From a bacterium HR23 (GTDB taxonomy: Bacteria; Chloroflexota; Dehalococcoidia; Lucifugimonadales; HRBIN23), in contig BEHZ01000020.1 of the NCBI GenBank assembly GCA_002923335.1, forward strand, positions 1-17,742: DNA of 17,742 nt. Reading direction: 5' to 3'. The translations under genes and the position numbers were made by a program. Positions within the stretch are counted from its first letter, which is position 1; each line of letters begins with the position of its first letter. The notes under the pieces are model-generated. The model searched no databases and was not told the origin of the DNA. It was given only the letters and a program-made list of their open reading frames with translations. Of this stretch, positions 6,275 to 14,590 are shown one piece after another.

Positions 6275-8251
6275 ATGCGCGAGAGCGTTGCCTGGCTCAT
6301 CCTCTTCCTGCCGGTGGCGTCGTTCCTGGCTATTGGGCTGGTGGTGCGCCCCTTCCTGAACCGCTGGGCGGTGCTGGCTGGCTACCTGACCGTGGTAGCC
6401 GTCGCAGGCTCCTTCCTTCTAAGCCTTGTCGCTTTGCGGGCGACCCTGGGCCACGAAGGCCCCATAGGGTGGCCCAGCCACCCCTGGGTAACCATAGGGG
6501 ACTTTACGGTGCGGGTAGGTATCCGCCTGGACTCCTTGACGGCGATCATGCTGGTGGTGGTGAGCGGGGTAAGCCTGGCGGTGCAGATCTACTCCCTGGG
6601 GTATATGCGGGGAGACCCGGGGCTGGCCCGCTACTTCGCCTATATGTCTTTGTTCACCGCCTCTATGTTGGGGCTGGTGCTCTCCTCCAGCCTCCTCCTA
6701 GTGTATGTTTTTTGGGAACTGGTGGGGTTATGCTCTTACCTGCTCATCGGCTTCTGGTATCATCGGCCGGCAGCGGCGGCCGCCGCCAAGAAGGCCTTCA
6801 TCGTTACCCGCCTGGGCGACCTGGGGTTTCTGTTGGCGCTTTTGTATCTCTTCTTCCATCGCTCCACATTCAGCGCCCAGGGGCTTGACCCCTTTGACAT
6901 TGGACACCTGCATCAGGCGGTAACGGCCGGCCTCCTGTCGGGCACGGCGGTAACCTGGCTGGGGCTGGGCATCTTCGCCGGGGCGATAGGGAAATCGGCC
7001 CAGTTCCCCCTACACGTATGGCTCCCCGATGCGATGGAAGGCCCCACGCCCGTTAGCGCCCTCATCCACGCTGCGACGATGGTGGCGGCGGGGGTTTTCC
7101 TGGTCGCACGAGTCTTCCCCCTTTTTGAGGCCTCCCCTGCCCTGATGCATACCGTCGCCCTGATCGGTGGGTTCACCTCCGTCTTCGCCGCCACAATGGG
7201 CATGGTGATGAACGACATCAAGCGGGTTATCGCCTACTCCACTATCAGCCAGTTGGGGCTGATGATGCTGGCCCTGGGGGTAGGGGCCTATACTGCGGGT
7301 GTCTTCCACCTTTTCAACCACGCCTTTTTCAAGGCCCTCCTCTTTTTGGGGGCAGGCAGTGTGAACCACGCCACGGGCACCTTTGATATGCGCCTGATGG
7401 GGGGTCTGCGTCGGTTTATGCCCTGGACGTATGCCACCTTCCTGGTCGCGTCCCTGAGCCTGGCGGGGGTGTTCCCCTTCGCCGGCTTCTGGAGCAAAGA
7501 CGAGGTTCTCACGGAGGCCCTGACGAAAGGCGAGCCGGTTGCCCTGCTGGTGGGCGTCCTGGCCCTGGTGGGCGTCTTTCTCACCGCCTTTTACGCCTTC
7601 CGTGCCCTCTTCCTGACCTTCCACGGGGAGTTTCGGGGCGGGGCGGAGGCCCAGGTGGGCGCTGGGGATCACGGTGCCAACGGCAGCGGCCACGGGAAGG
7701 CGCATCTGGCAGAATCGCCCCTGGTGATGGTGGTGCCGATGGTTGCCCTGGGGATTTTGGCGATAGCGTCGGGGGTGGTGGCCAACCCTCCGGGCGTCCT
7801 GGGGCCGGTGCCTTCCCACTGGTTCGCCCACTTTGTGGTGAAGCCAGGCGGCCACTTTGAGGAAGTGCCGTTCAACCTGGGGACGGCAGTCCTCTCAAAC
7901 CTGCTGGCGCTGGCGGGGATAGGCGTGGCGTGGCTCGTCTATGGCGCTCGGCGGATGCCGGCGGAGCGCTGGACGGTGCGCCCCGTGTATCGTGTGGTGG
8001 CCCGTAAATACTTTATGGACGACCTGTATGAGCGGGTCATGGCAGGAGGGCTATTCTATCGCTTCCTCTGTGGCGTGGTGGACTGGTTTGACCGTGTTGT
8101 AGTGGACGGGACGGCGGAGGCCATTGGCTGGATAGGGCGCAATGCGGGGAAGCCTCTGGCGTGGATGCAGAACGGGCAGGTGCAGGCCTATGCGGGGGCC
8201 ATTGGCCTGGGCATAGCCCTCATCCTCATCGTCTATATGGTGTGGAGGTAA
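6275..8251 (+). CDS. nuoL: NADH-quinone oxidoreductase subunit L (antiporter-like)
   Basis: NuoL is the distal Mrp-antiporter-like subunit of the membrane arm, with a long lateral helix. The 658-residue protein has the key charged residues of a proton channel: E148 in VFWELVGLCSYLL, the paired lysines at 172-173, K240 in AGAIGKSAQFPLHVW, and the H265 region in PVSALIHAATMVAAG. About 16 hydrophobic segments are visible. The C-terminal third has a hydrophilic His/Gly-rich loop (near residues 467-480), an amphipathic stretch YFMDDLYERV, and a final transmembrane helix ending VYMVWR, as expected for the lateral helix and its anchor. The ATG follows the preceding stop after 1 nt and has AAGGAAG upstream. 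It is complete and of normal length (family about 600-660). Confidence 0.95.
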   Translation: MRESVAWLILFLPVASFLAIGLVVRPFLNRWAVLAGYLTVVAVAGSFLLSLVALRATLGHEGPIGWPSHPWVTIGDFTVRVGIRLDSLTAIMLVVVSGVSLAVQIYSLGYMRGDPGLARYFAYMSLFTASMLGLVLSSSLLLVYVFWELVGLCSYLLIGFWYHRPAAAAAAKKAFIVTRLGDLGFLLALLYLFFHRSTFSAQGLDPFDIGHLHQAVTAGLLSGTAVTWLGLGIFAGAIGKSAQFPLHVWLPDAMEGPTPVSALIHAATMVAAGVFLVARVFPLFEASPALMHTVALIGGFTSVFAATMGMVMNDIKRVIAYSTISQLGLMMLALGVGAYTAGVFHLFNHAFFKALLFLGAGSVNHATGTFDMRLMGGLRRFMPWTYATFLVASLSLAGVFPFAGFWSKDEVLTEALTKGEPVALLVGVLALVGVFLTAFYAFRALFLTFHGEFRGGAEAQVGAGDHGANGSGHGKAHLAESPLVMVVPMVALGILAIASGVVANPPGVLGPVPSHWFAHFVVKPGGHFEEVPFNLGTAVLSNLLALAGIGVAWLVYGARRMPAERWTVRPVYRVVARKYFMDDLYERVMAGGLFYRFLCGVVDWFDRVVVDGTAEAIGWIGRNAGKPLAWMQNGQVQAYAGAIGLGIALILIVYMVWR

Positions 8252-8254
8252 GGG

Positions 8255-9748
8255 GTGCTCACCGCAACGGTCTTCCTCCCTCTGGCGGGGGCGCTGGTTA
8301 TCGCCCTCTTCCTCTCCCGCCCGAAAGCGATACGCTGGTTTGCAGCCGGCGTCGCTATCGTTGACTTCATACTGTCCATCGTGGTGTTCGCCGGCTACGA
8401 GCGCCAGGCGGGGGGCCTGCAATGGGTAGAGCGGGTAACGGGATGGGTCCCCTCGCTGAAGGTGGAATACTTCCTGGGGGTGGATGGCCTGAGCGCCACC
8501 CTGGTGCTCCTGACGGGAATGCTGGGGCTGGCGGCGGTCTTCTCCTCGTGGAGCATTCAGGAGCGGGTGAAGGAATACTTCGCCTGGCTTCTGGTGTTGC
8601 AGACGGCAGTGATGGGGGTCTTCACCGCCCTAGACTTCGTGCTCTTCTTCCTCTTCTGGGAACTGGAACTGGTGCCCATGTATTTCCTCATCGCCATCTG
8701 GGGGACGGGACGGAAGGAGTATTCGGCCATCAAGTTTCTGGTGTTCACCATTACCGGGAGCGCCTTCATGCTGGTGGCCCTGCTGGTGGTCTTCTTCTCC
8801 ACCGGCACCTTCAATATGGCCGACCTGGCGGGCCTGACCGGCCAGGGTTTGGATGCGTCCCAGCTCCTGCTCCCTGCCCGGCTGGTGTGGGCCTTCTTCT
8901 TCATCGCCTTTGCGGTGAAACTGCCCCTCTGGCCCCTCCATACCTGGCTCCCCGACGCCCACACCGATGCCCCCACCGCCGTGAGCGTCATGCTGGCCGG
9001 CGTGCTCTTGAAGATGGGGGGCTATGGGCTCATCCGCATCAATGCGTCTATGTTTCCCCAGGTTACCCAGGACGCCAGCCTTCTCCTGGCGGTGCTGGGA
9101 ATAGTGAACATCCTGTATGGGGCGATGGTGGTCTTCCGCCAACAGGACATGAAACGCCTCATCGCCTACAGTAGCATCAGCCACATGGGGCTGGTGGCGT
9201 TGGGCCTGTCCTCTCTGCGCGGCGTTGGAGAGCAGGTTTCTCCGGTGGGCCTAACGGGAGCGGCGCTGCAGATGTTCACCCACGGGACCATCACGGGCTT
9301 GCTGTTCGTCATGGTGGGGTTGGTATATGAGCGGACGCACACCCGTTATATCCCCGACCTGGGGGGCCTGGCCAGCAAGATGCCCTTCATCGCCACCGTT
9401 TTCGTGGCCGGGGCTTTGGCCAGTCTGGGCCTTCCCAGCACCAGCGGGTTTGTGGCAGAACTCACCACCCTTATCGGCACCTTCCCCGTTTGGGGCGTTT
9501 TGACGGCCCTGGGTGCCATAGGCATTGTGCTGACGGCGGGGTATCTGTTATGGCTCCTGCAGAGGAGCCTCTTTGGCCCGCTGCCGGAGCGGTGGCACCA
9601 CCACCCCCTTACGGACGCCACGGCGGTGGAGAAGGTGGCCCCCGCCCTGCTGACCGTCGCCATCTTCGCGGTGGGGCTGTTCCCGGCGGTTCTCACCGAC
9701 ACCCTGCGGGTCGGCGTGGAGGCCATCGTGCAGGCACGGTTTACATAA
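8255..9748 (+). CDS. nuoM: NADH-quinone oxidoreductase subunit M (antiporter-like)
   Basis: NuoM is the middle antiporter-like proton-pumping subunit. The 497-residue protein has the essential glutamate E136 in LFWELELVPMYF and lysine K222 in FAVKLPLWPLHTWLPDAHTD, followed by VMLAGVLLKMGGYGLIR. A second conserved block, DMKRLIAYSSISHMG, lies in the centre. The start is a GTG at 8255, chosen because GGAGG (8244-8248) lies 6 nt upstream and the protein then begins at the normal place in helix 1. The gene is 3 nt after nuoL. It ends with two consecutive in-frame stop codons (TAA TAG, 9746-9751). Fourteen or so transmembrane segments are visible. Confidence 0.95.
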   Translation: MLTATVFLPLAGALVIALFLSRPKAIRWFAAGVAIVDFILSIVVFAGYERQAGGLQWVERVTGWVPSLKVEYFLGVDGLSATLVLLTGMLGLAAVFSSWSIQERVKEYFAWLLVLQTAVMGVFTALDFVLFFLFWELELVPMYFLIAIWGTGRKEYSAIKFLVFTITGSAFMLVALLVVFFSTGTFNMADLAGLTGQGLDASQLLLPARLVWAFFFIAFAVKLPLWPLHTWLPDAHTDAPTAVSVMLAGVLLKMGGYGLIRINASMFPQVTQDASLLLAVLGIVNILYGAMVVFRQQDMKRLIAYSSISHMGLVALGLSSLRGVGEQVSPVGLTGAALQMFTHGTITGLLFVMVGLVYERTHTRYIPDLGGLASKMPFIATVFVAGALASLGLPSTSGFVAELTTLIGTFPVWGVLTALGAIGIVLTAGYLLWLLQRSLFGPLPERWHHHPLTDATAVEKVAPALLTVAIFAVGLFPAVLTDTLRVGVEAIVQARFT

Positions 9749-9764
9749 TAGGGGGCACGGAGAG

Positions 9765-11255
9765 ATGACGCTCCACGACCTGTTCCTCCTCTGGCCAGCG
9801 ACGGCCCTGGTGGGCACCGGCCTCTTGCTGATAGGGCTGGACTTGCTCTTGCGGGAAAAGAGGGCCCTGCCGGCAGTGGTGCTGGCGGGGCTGGCCATAT
9901 CCCTGGCAGGGGCCATCACCCTATGGGGCGTCGTGGAGAGGGAGGGGCCTCAGGTGGGCATCTTCGGCACCCTCAGGATGGACGCCTTCAGCCTTTTCTT
10001 CGCCTATCTCTTTATCACCGCCACCGCCCTGGTGGTGCTGGCGTCGGAGCCGGTGGTGCGTCGGCTGCAACGCTGGCAGGGGGAATACTACGCGCTGGTG
10101 CTCTTCGCTTCTAGCGGGATGATGCTCCTGGCGTCGGCCACCGAACTCATCACCCTTTACATTGCTCTAGAACTCACTGCCCTACCCCTGGCCGCCCTGT
10201 CCGCCTTCGGCACCGACCGCCGTTCCCGGGAGGCGGGGGTAAAGTTCCTTATCCTCAGCGCCTTCTCATCGGCGGTTCTGCTGTATGGCATGGTGCTGGT
10301 GTATGCTTTCACGGGGACTACTCACCTGGACGCCATCGGACGAACGGTTTTCCAGACTCCGTTAGACTGGAGCATCCCACTGGGGTCGTGGGCGTTGCTG
10401 GGAGGGGTGGTGCTGATAGCAGCGGGGTTCGGTTTCAAAATCTCCTCGGTGCCTTTTCAGATGTGGGTGTCGGATGTGTATGAAGGGGCGCCCACTCCTA
10501 TCACTGCCTATCTGTCGGTGGCGTCTAAGGCAGCGGGATTCGCTGCGCTCTTACGGGTATTCAGCACCGCCTTTGGTCTGGGGGCGCTTCAGGAGCAGTG
10601 GTCCTTGCTCTTCGCCGGGCTTTCGGCTGCCTCTATGACGGTGGGGAACCTGGTGGCGATGGCGCAGAACAACATCAAGCGCCTGCTGGCCTACTCCACC
10701 ATTGCCCATGCGGGCTACATCCTGGTGGGAGTGGCTGCGGTGTCGGCCCGTGCTCCAGACCAGGCCACTATCGGCCCGGCCGGGGTGCTCTTTTACCTGG
10801 CAGGATATACCCTGACCAACCTGGCGGCTTTCTTCGGGGTGATTGCTATTACCGCCCAGATAGGAGGGGAGAACATTGAGGACTTTGCAGGGCTGGGGAG
10901 GCGTTCCCCCCTGCTGGCCTTGGCCATCACCCTCAGCCTAGTCTCTCTGCTGGGCATCCCCCCAACCATTGGTTTCTGGGCTAAACTCTACATCTTTGGC
11001 TCGGCGGTGAGAACGGGTCTCGCATGGCTGGCGGTGGTGGGCGTTATCAACAGCGTGCTGTCGGCCTACTACTACCTGCGCATTGTGCGGGCCATGTTCT
11101 TCCTCCCCCCGAAAGAGGACGCGCCCCTCAGGGCTAGCCCCTCGGTGGGGACTGCCCTGGCTTTCAGTGCGGGGGGTGTGGTCTTCTTCGGGGTTTTGCC
11201 CTTCTTCCTCCTGCGCCTGGCCGAGATCGCTGCACGGATAGCGGGCTCGGCCTAA
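9765..11255 (+). CDS. nuoN: NADH-quinone oxidoreductase subunit N (antiporter-like)
   Basis: NuoN is the antiporter-like subunit adjacent to the small-subunit bundle (A, J, K). The 496-residue protein has E136 in LYIALELTALPLAAL and K225 in GFGFKISSVPFQMW, the two charged positions expected for its half-channels. It also has the conserved VSDVYEGAPTPITAYLSVASKAAGF block and the NNIKRLLAYSTIAHAGY segment. The ATG has a GGAGAG ribosome site and starts 16 nt after nuoM. This is the last nuo gene; the stop at 11253-11255 is followed by a 42-nt gap holding an extended -10-like element but no clear hairpin terminator, so some read-through into nadK is likely. Confidence 0.95.
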   Translation: MTLHDLFLLWPATALVGTGLLLIGLDLLLREKRALPAVVLAGLAISLAGAITLWGVVEREGPQVGIFGTLRMDAFSLFFAYLFITATALVVLASEPVVRRLQRWQGEYYALVLFASSGMMLLASATELITLYIALELTALPLAALSAFGTDRRSREAGVKFLILSAFSSAVLLYGMVLVYAFTGTTHLDAIGRTVFQTPLDWSIPLGSWALLGGVVLIAAGFGFKISSVPFQMWVSDVYEGAPTPITAYLSVASKAAGFAALLRVFSTAFGLGALQEQWSLLFAGLSAASMTVGNLVAMAQNNIKRLLAYSTIAHAGYILVGVAAVSARAPDQATIGPAGVLFYLAGYTLTNLAAFFGVIAITAQIGGENIEDFAGLGRRSPLLALAITLSLVSLLGIPPTIGFWAKLYIFGSAVRTGLAWLAVVGVINSVLSAYYYLRIVRAMFFLPPKEDAPLRASPSVGTALAFSAGGVVFFGVLPFFLLRLAEIAARIAGSA

Positions 11256-11267
11256 ACCCGGCGGGCG

Positions 11268-11278
11268 TGTGCTATGCT
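11268..11278 (+). promoter_or_regulatory. Extended -10 promoter element before nadK
   Basis: TGTGCTATGCT (11268-11278) matches the extended -10 seen before nuoA apart from the fourth and fifth bases of the hexamer (TATGCT for TATAGT). It ends 19 nt before the nadK GTG. No good -35 box is present 17 nt upstream (GCCTAA at 11250-11255), which is acceptable for extended -10 promoters. It would let nadK and the Nudix gene be transcribed apart from nuo. Confidence 0.45.
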
Positions 11279-11297
11279 GAAGCCGGAAGGAGAAAGG

Positions 11298-12176
11298 GTG
11301 TCGGAGCGCCGACTGGTCGGCATCATCTATAACGGGCGCCTGGAGGAGGCCCGTGCCCTGGCCCAGCGCATCGCGCAGGCTGTGGGGGGCGAGCACTGGA
11401 TTGCCTCTACCGAGTCGCTGGAGAGCCGGGCAGGGGCCATGGCCCGCTCGCGCCTTGCTATCACCGTGGGAGGCGATGGCACCACTTTGCGCACCGCCCG
11501 TCTGGCTGCACCCTGTCAGGTGCCCATTGTGGGTATCAATATGGGGCGGGTGGGCTTCATGACGGAACTGGCGCCCGAGGAGGCTATGGAGCGGCTTCCG
11601 GCCTACCTGGAGGGCAGGGGGTGGATAGAGGAGCGCACTATGTTGGAGGCCCGGGTTGCCCCCGAGGGCCATGAACCCAGCGAGGAGGGCTTGCCCACCT
11701 TCCACGGCCTCAACGACGCGGTGGTGGCCCGAGGCACTGTCTCCCGCCTCATTCGGCTGGCGGTGCGAATAGACGGAGAACCCCTGGCCACCTACGCCGC
11801 CGACGGCGTCATCGTCGCGACTTCCACCGGGAGCACCGGCTATACCTTGGCGGTGGGCGGCCCTATCCTAGACCCTCGCCTGGATTGCCTCCTTTTGAAG
11901 CCGGTAGCAGCCCATCTCGGGCTGAATACCGCCCTGGTGTTCCCAGGCGATGCCAAAATTGACATAACGGTGGAGGCTGAGCACCCGGTGGTGTTGAGCG
12001 TGGACGGCTTCCAGGACCTGATGCTGGGGGACGGGGATAGGGTGCAGGTCGCCCGAAGCCCCTACCGTGCCCGCTTCCTTCGTGCACGCCCCTCCAGCCA
12101 CTTCTACCGCACGCTCTTCCAGCGCCTGGGTATCCCCCCTCGGCCTGGGCTTCTTTCCCCATCCCATCCCGAGTGA
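11298..12176 (+). CDS. nadK: NAD kinase
   Basis: This cytoplasmic enzyme phosphorylates NAD to NADP using ATP or polyphosphate. The 292-residue protein shows the family motifs in order: GGDGT (58-62) with catalytic D60, GINMGRVGFMTE (79-90), LND (138-140), and the ATSTGSTGY loop (174-182) followed by AVGGPIL. The GTG at 11298 is preferred as the start: GGAAGGAG lies 5 nt upstream. An in-frame ATG at 11274 lies within the -10 element and would place the ribosome site inside the coding region. The product is of normal length. A Nudix hydrolase gene starts 8 nt downstream, so the pair probably forms one small NAD(P)-related unit between the two respiratory operons. Confidence 0.93.
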   Translation: MSERRLVGIIYNGRLEEARALAQRIAQAVGGEHWIASTESLESRAGAMARSRLAITVGGDGTTLRTARLAAPCQVPIVGINMGRVGFMTELAPEEAMERLPAYLEGRGWIEERTMLEARVAPEGHEPSEEGLPTFHGLNDAVVARGTVSRLIRLAVRIDGEPLATYAADGVIVATSTGSTGYTLAVGGPILDPRLDCLLLKPVAAHLGLNTALVFPGDAKIDITVEAEHPVVLSVDGFQDLMLGDGDRVQVARSPYRARFLRARPSSHFYRTLFQRLGIPPRPGLLSPSHPE

Positions 12177-12184
12177 GGAGAAGC

Positions 12185-12733
12185 ATGGCCATTGAGCGTC
12201 CCCTAGAGAGCAAGCGCATCTACAGCGGGCGGGTGGTTTCCCTGCGGGTGGACACCGTGTGCCTAGAGCCCAAGGGCACCCAGGCCCTGCGGGAGGTGGT
12301 GGAGCATGCCCCGGGCGTTACCATCGTCCCCATTGACTCCCAAGGGATGCTGGTGCTGGTGCGTCAGTTCCGCACCCCCGCCCGGCAGGTCCTCCTGGAG
12401 TGCCCTGCCGGCACTATGGAAGAGGGGGAAACCCCCGAGCAGGCGGTGCACCGTGAACTGCTGGAGGAGACGGGCTACCGTGCCCGGCGGCTCATTCGGC
12501 TGGCCGGTTTCTGGATGTCGCCTGGCTTTTGCACCGAGTATATGCACGCCTACCTGGCCCTGGGCCTGGAGCCGGGCCCTGCCCAGCAGGAAGCCGATGA
12601 GGATATCCAACTGGAGCAGGTGCCCGCACGAAACATCCCTGACCTTGTGCGCACCCAGCAAGTGCAGGATGCCAAGAGCATCGCCGCCCTGCTAATGGCC
12701 TATACCTTGTATCGCCAGGAGTGGGAGCGCTAG
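12185..12733 (+). CDS. Nudix hydrolase, ADP-ribose pyrophosphatase type
   Basis: Nudix hydrolases cleave nucleoside diphosphates linked to another group. This 182-residue protein has a perfect Nudix box (G-x5-E-x7-R-E-L-x-E-E-x-G-Y) at residues 76-98. The N-terminal strand region is typical of ADP-ribose pyrophosphatases (YSGRVVSLRVDTV, then REVVEHAPGV), as are the FRTPARQVLLECPAG approach to the box and the downstream MSPGF...EYMHAYLAL segment. ADP-ribose hydrolysis to AMP and ribose 5-phosphate is thus the likely reaction, and substrate preference is inferred. The ATG at 12185 is chosen over a GTG at 12173, which overlaps the nadK stop; GAGGAG lies just upstream, with rather short spacing. 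The next gene, sdhA1, is separated by a promoter. Confidence 0.88.
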   Translation: MAIERPLESKRIYSGRVVSLRVDTVCLEPKGTQALREVVEHAPGVTIVPIDSQGMLVLVRQFRTPARQVLLECPAGTMEEGETPEQAVHRELLEETGYRARRLIRLAGFWMSPGFCTEYMHAYLALGLEPGPAQQEADEDIQLEQVPARNIPDLVRTQQVQDAKSIAALLMAYTLYRQEWER

Positions 12734-12739
12734 GTCGCG

Positions 12740-12768
12740 TTGCTCCTCTCTGTATCCTTTGCTATGCT
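12740..12768 (+). promoter_or_regulatory. Sigma-70-type promoter of the sdh operon
   Basis: TTGCTC (12740-12745), a 17-nt spacer and TATGCT (12763-12768) preceded by TGc form a good housekeeping promoter in the 61-nt gap between the Nudix gene and sdhA1. The -10 ends 26 nt before the ATG at 12795, leaving room for the GGGGGAGG ribosome site at 12781-12788. Confidence 0.6.
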
Positions 12769-12794
12769 AGCAGGAGAGCCGGGGGAGGCAACAC

Positions 12795-14504
12795 ATGCAG
12801 GAGTTTGACGTTCTTGTCATCGGTGCCGGACTGGCAGGGATGCGTGCTGCTCTTTCTGCCCACAGGAAGGGTGCTCGGGTCGCCCTCATGAGCAAGGTCC
12901 ACCCCGTCCGCAGCCACTCCAACGCCGCCCAGGGGGGTATCAACGCTGCCCTGACGGACCGGGGCGACCGCTGGGAAGACCACGCCTACGATACGGTCAA
13001 GGGGAGCGACTGGCTGGGCGACCAGGACGCCATTGAGGCGATGTGCAAGGAGGCCGGCCAGGAACTGATCACTCTGGAGCATATGGGGGTTATCTTCAAC
13101 CGGGACGAGGAAGGGCGGTTGGGCACCCGTGCCTTCGGAGGACAGCGCCGTGCCCGCACTTTCTTTGTTGCCGACATCACCGGCCAGGCCATCCTCCATG
13201 TGATGTTCGAGCAGATTATGAAGGCGGGCATCACCCGCTATGAGGAGTGGTTCTGCACCGACTTGGCAGTGGTGGATGGGCGGTGCGTCGGCTGTGTGGC
13301 GATGGATATCCGCACAGGACGCCTCACCTTCATCCCGGCCCGCACGGTCGTCCTGGCCACGGGGGGCTTGGGCCGGGTCTTTGAACCCTCCACCAACGCC
13401 CTCATCTGCACGGGCGACGGCATGGCCCTGGCCTACCGGGCCGGCGTGCCCCTCATGGACATGGAGATGGTTCAATACCACCCCACCACCCTCAAGGGAA
13501 GTGGGGTGCTCATCACCGAGGGGGCCAGGGGAGAGGGGGCCTATCTCCTCAACAAGAACGGCGAGCGCTTCATGGCCAAATACGCCCCCAACATGATGGA
13601 ACTGGCGTCCCGGGATGTGGTCTCCCGTGCCGAGATGACGGAAATCCTGGAGGGGCGGGGGGTAGATGGCTGCGTCCTCCTGGATTGCCGGCACCTGGGG
13701 GAGAAGAAGATCAAGGAGCGTCTCTCCCAGATTTACGAGATAGGCCTGGACTTTGCTGGCGTGGATATCACCAAGGAGCCTATCCCCATCCGCCCCGGGA
13801 TGCATTACCAGATGGGCGGTATCAAGACCGATATCTGGGGGCGGTGCTGGGACCCCCAGGGGCGCTGGCAGGGCGTGGAGGGCCTCTTCGCCGCCGGGGA
13901 GTGTGCCTGCGTTTCTGTCCACGGCGGGAACCGCCTGGGCGCCAACTCCCTCTTGGACACGGTGGTGTTTGGTCGGAGGGCCGGGGAGACCGCCAGCGAG
14001 TGGGCGCAGGCTCACCCCCTCCCCGCTTTCAACGAGGCCCACTGGCTCCGCCGGAACGAGGAGCGCATCCGTAATCTGCTGGCCCGGGAGGACAACGGCG
14101 ATTCTGTTGCCCGTATCCGTTGGGAGATGGGGACTACGATGGACCAGTTCATGGGCGTCTTCCGAGAGCAGGAGGGCATGGAGCAGGCCCTGCACACCCT
14201 CCGACGCTTGAAGGAGCGCTATCAGCGGGTCAGCATCCGGGACAAGGGGCGCACCTTCAACACCGCCCTTGTTTTCGCCCTGGAACTGGACTATATGCTG
14301 GAGTGTGCCGAGGCCATAGTGCGGAGTGGGCTGGAGCGCAGGGAGAGCCGGGGCGCCCACTACCGTCGTGATTACCCTCATCGGGATGACGCCAACTGGC
14401 TGAAGCACATCCTGCTCTATCGGCAGGGGGACCAGGAACCCCCTAAAGTAACCTACCTGCCTGTCGTGATTACCCAGTGGCCCCCTGAGAAGCGGGTCTA
14501 TTAG
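12795..14504 (+). CDS. sdhA: Succinate dehydrogenase/fumarate reductase flavoprotein subunit, first copy
   Basis: This subunit interconverts succinate and fumarate with covalently bound FAD. In the 569-residue protein the dinucleotide-binding motif is GAGLAG (10-15). The histidine expected to carry FAD is H41 in VRSHSNAAQGGI. The substrate and proton-delivery residues are conserved: H229 in QYHPTTLKGSG, R273 in ASRDVVSR, H337 in PGMHYQMGG and R380 in GGNRLGANSLLD. The C-terminal ESRGAHYRRDYPHRDD block marks it as SdhA/FrdA rather than L-aspartate oxidase. Relative to the second copy it has a short insertion near 346-360 (Trp/Cys-containing). It has its own promoter and a strong ribosome site, and is followed after 86 nt by a close paralogue. 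Direction of catalysis cannot be told from sequence. Confidence 0.93.
   Translation: MQEFDVLVIGAGLAGMRAALSAHRKGARVALMSKVHPVRSHSNAAQGGINAALTDRGDRWEDHAYDTVKGSDWLGDQDAIEAMCKEAGQELITLEHMGVIFNRDEEGRLGTRAFGGQRRARTFFVADITGQAILHVMFEQIMKAGITRYEEWFCTDLAVVDGRCVGCVAMDIRTGRLTFIPARTVVLATGGLGRVFEPSTNALICTGDGMALAYRAGVPLMDMEMVQYHPTTLKGSGVLITEGARGEGAYLLNKNGERFMAKYAPNMMELASRDVVSRAEMTEILEGRGVDGCVLLDCRHLGEKKIKERLSQIYEIGLDFAGVDITKEPIPIRPGMHYQMGGIKTDIWGRCWDPQGRWQGVEGLFAAGECACVSVHGGNRLGANSLLDTVVFGRRAGETASEWAQAHPLPAFNEAHWLRRNEERIRNLLAREDNGDSVARIRWEMGTTMDQFMGVFREQEGMEQALHTLRRLKERYQRVSIRDKGRTFNTALVFALELDYMLECAEAIVRSGLERRESRGAHYRRDYPHRDDANWLKHILLYRQGDQEPPKVTYLPVVITQWPPEKRVY
13402..13680 (+). repeat. High-identity block shared with the second sdhA (copy 1)
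   Basis: This 279-nt stretch aligns without gaps to 15222-15500 at an offset of 1820. By hand count it has about 26 mismatches, roughly 91% identity. Exact matches include 45 nt (13402-13446) and 51 nt (13478-13528). Flanking parts of the two genes are much less alike at the DNA level. Confidence 0.7.
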
Positions 14505-14567
14505 CATGCTAGGATGGAAGAAGAGCCAGCGGTGGCGCTGATGCGCAGGGGAGGGCCTCCGCCACCG
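14502..14567 (+). promoter_or_regulatory. Intercistronic palindrome and inverted repeat between the sdhA copies
   Basis: The 86-nt gap between the two sdhA genes holds two symmetrical elements. A perfect 10-nt palindrome, TAGCATGCTA (14502-14511), begins with the sdhA1 stop codon. An 8-nt perfect inverted repeat, CGGTGGCG (14530-14537) and CGCCACCG (14560-14567), has a 22-nt loop. There is no run of T after the stem, so it is not a classical terminator. An RNA-processing or operator role is possible but unproven. Confidence 0.35.
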
Positions 14568-14590
14568 ACAGCGGTGTAAGGAGGCGACCC

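Noticed and set aside
11274..11297. ATG start for nadK at 11274
   Set aside because: It lies within the -10 element and places the GGAAGGAG site inside the gene. The GTG at 11298 has proper spacing and NadK homology begins there.
11256..11297. Intrinsic terminator after nuoN
   Set aside because: No stem followed by a T-run could be found in the gap.
14505..14510. Possible -10 box (CATGCT) ahead of the second sdhA
   Set aside because: It lacks the TGC extension and any -35 box at 17 nt. The similarity to the other promoters is explained by the palindrome at the sdhA1 stop.
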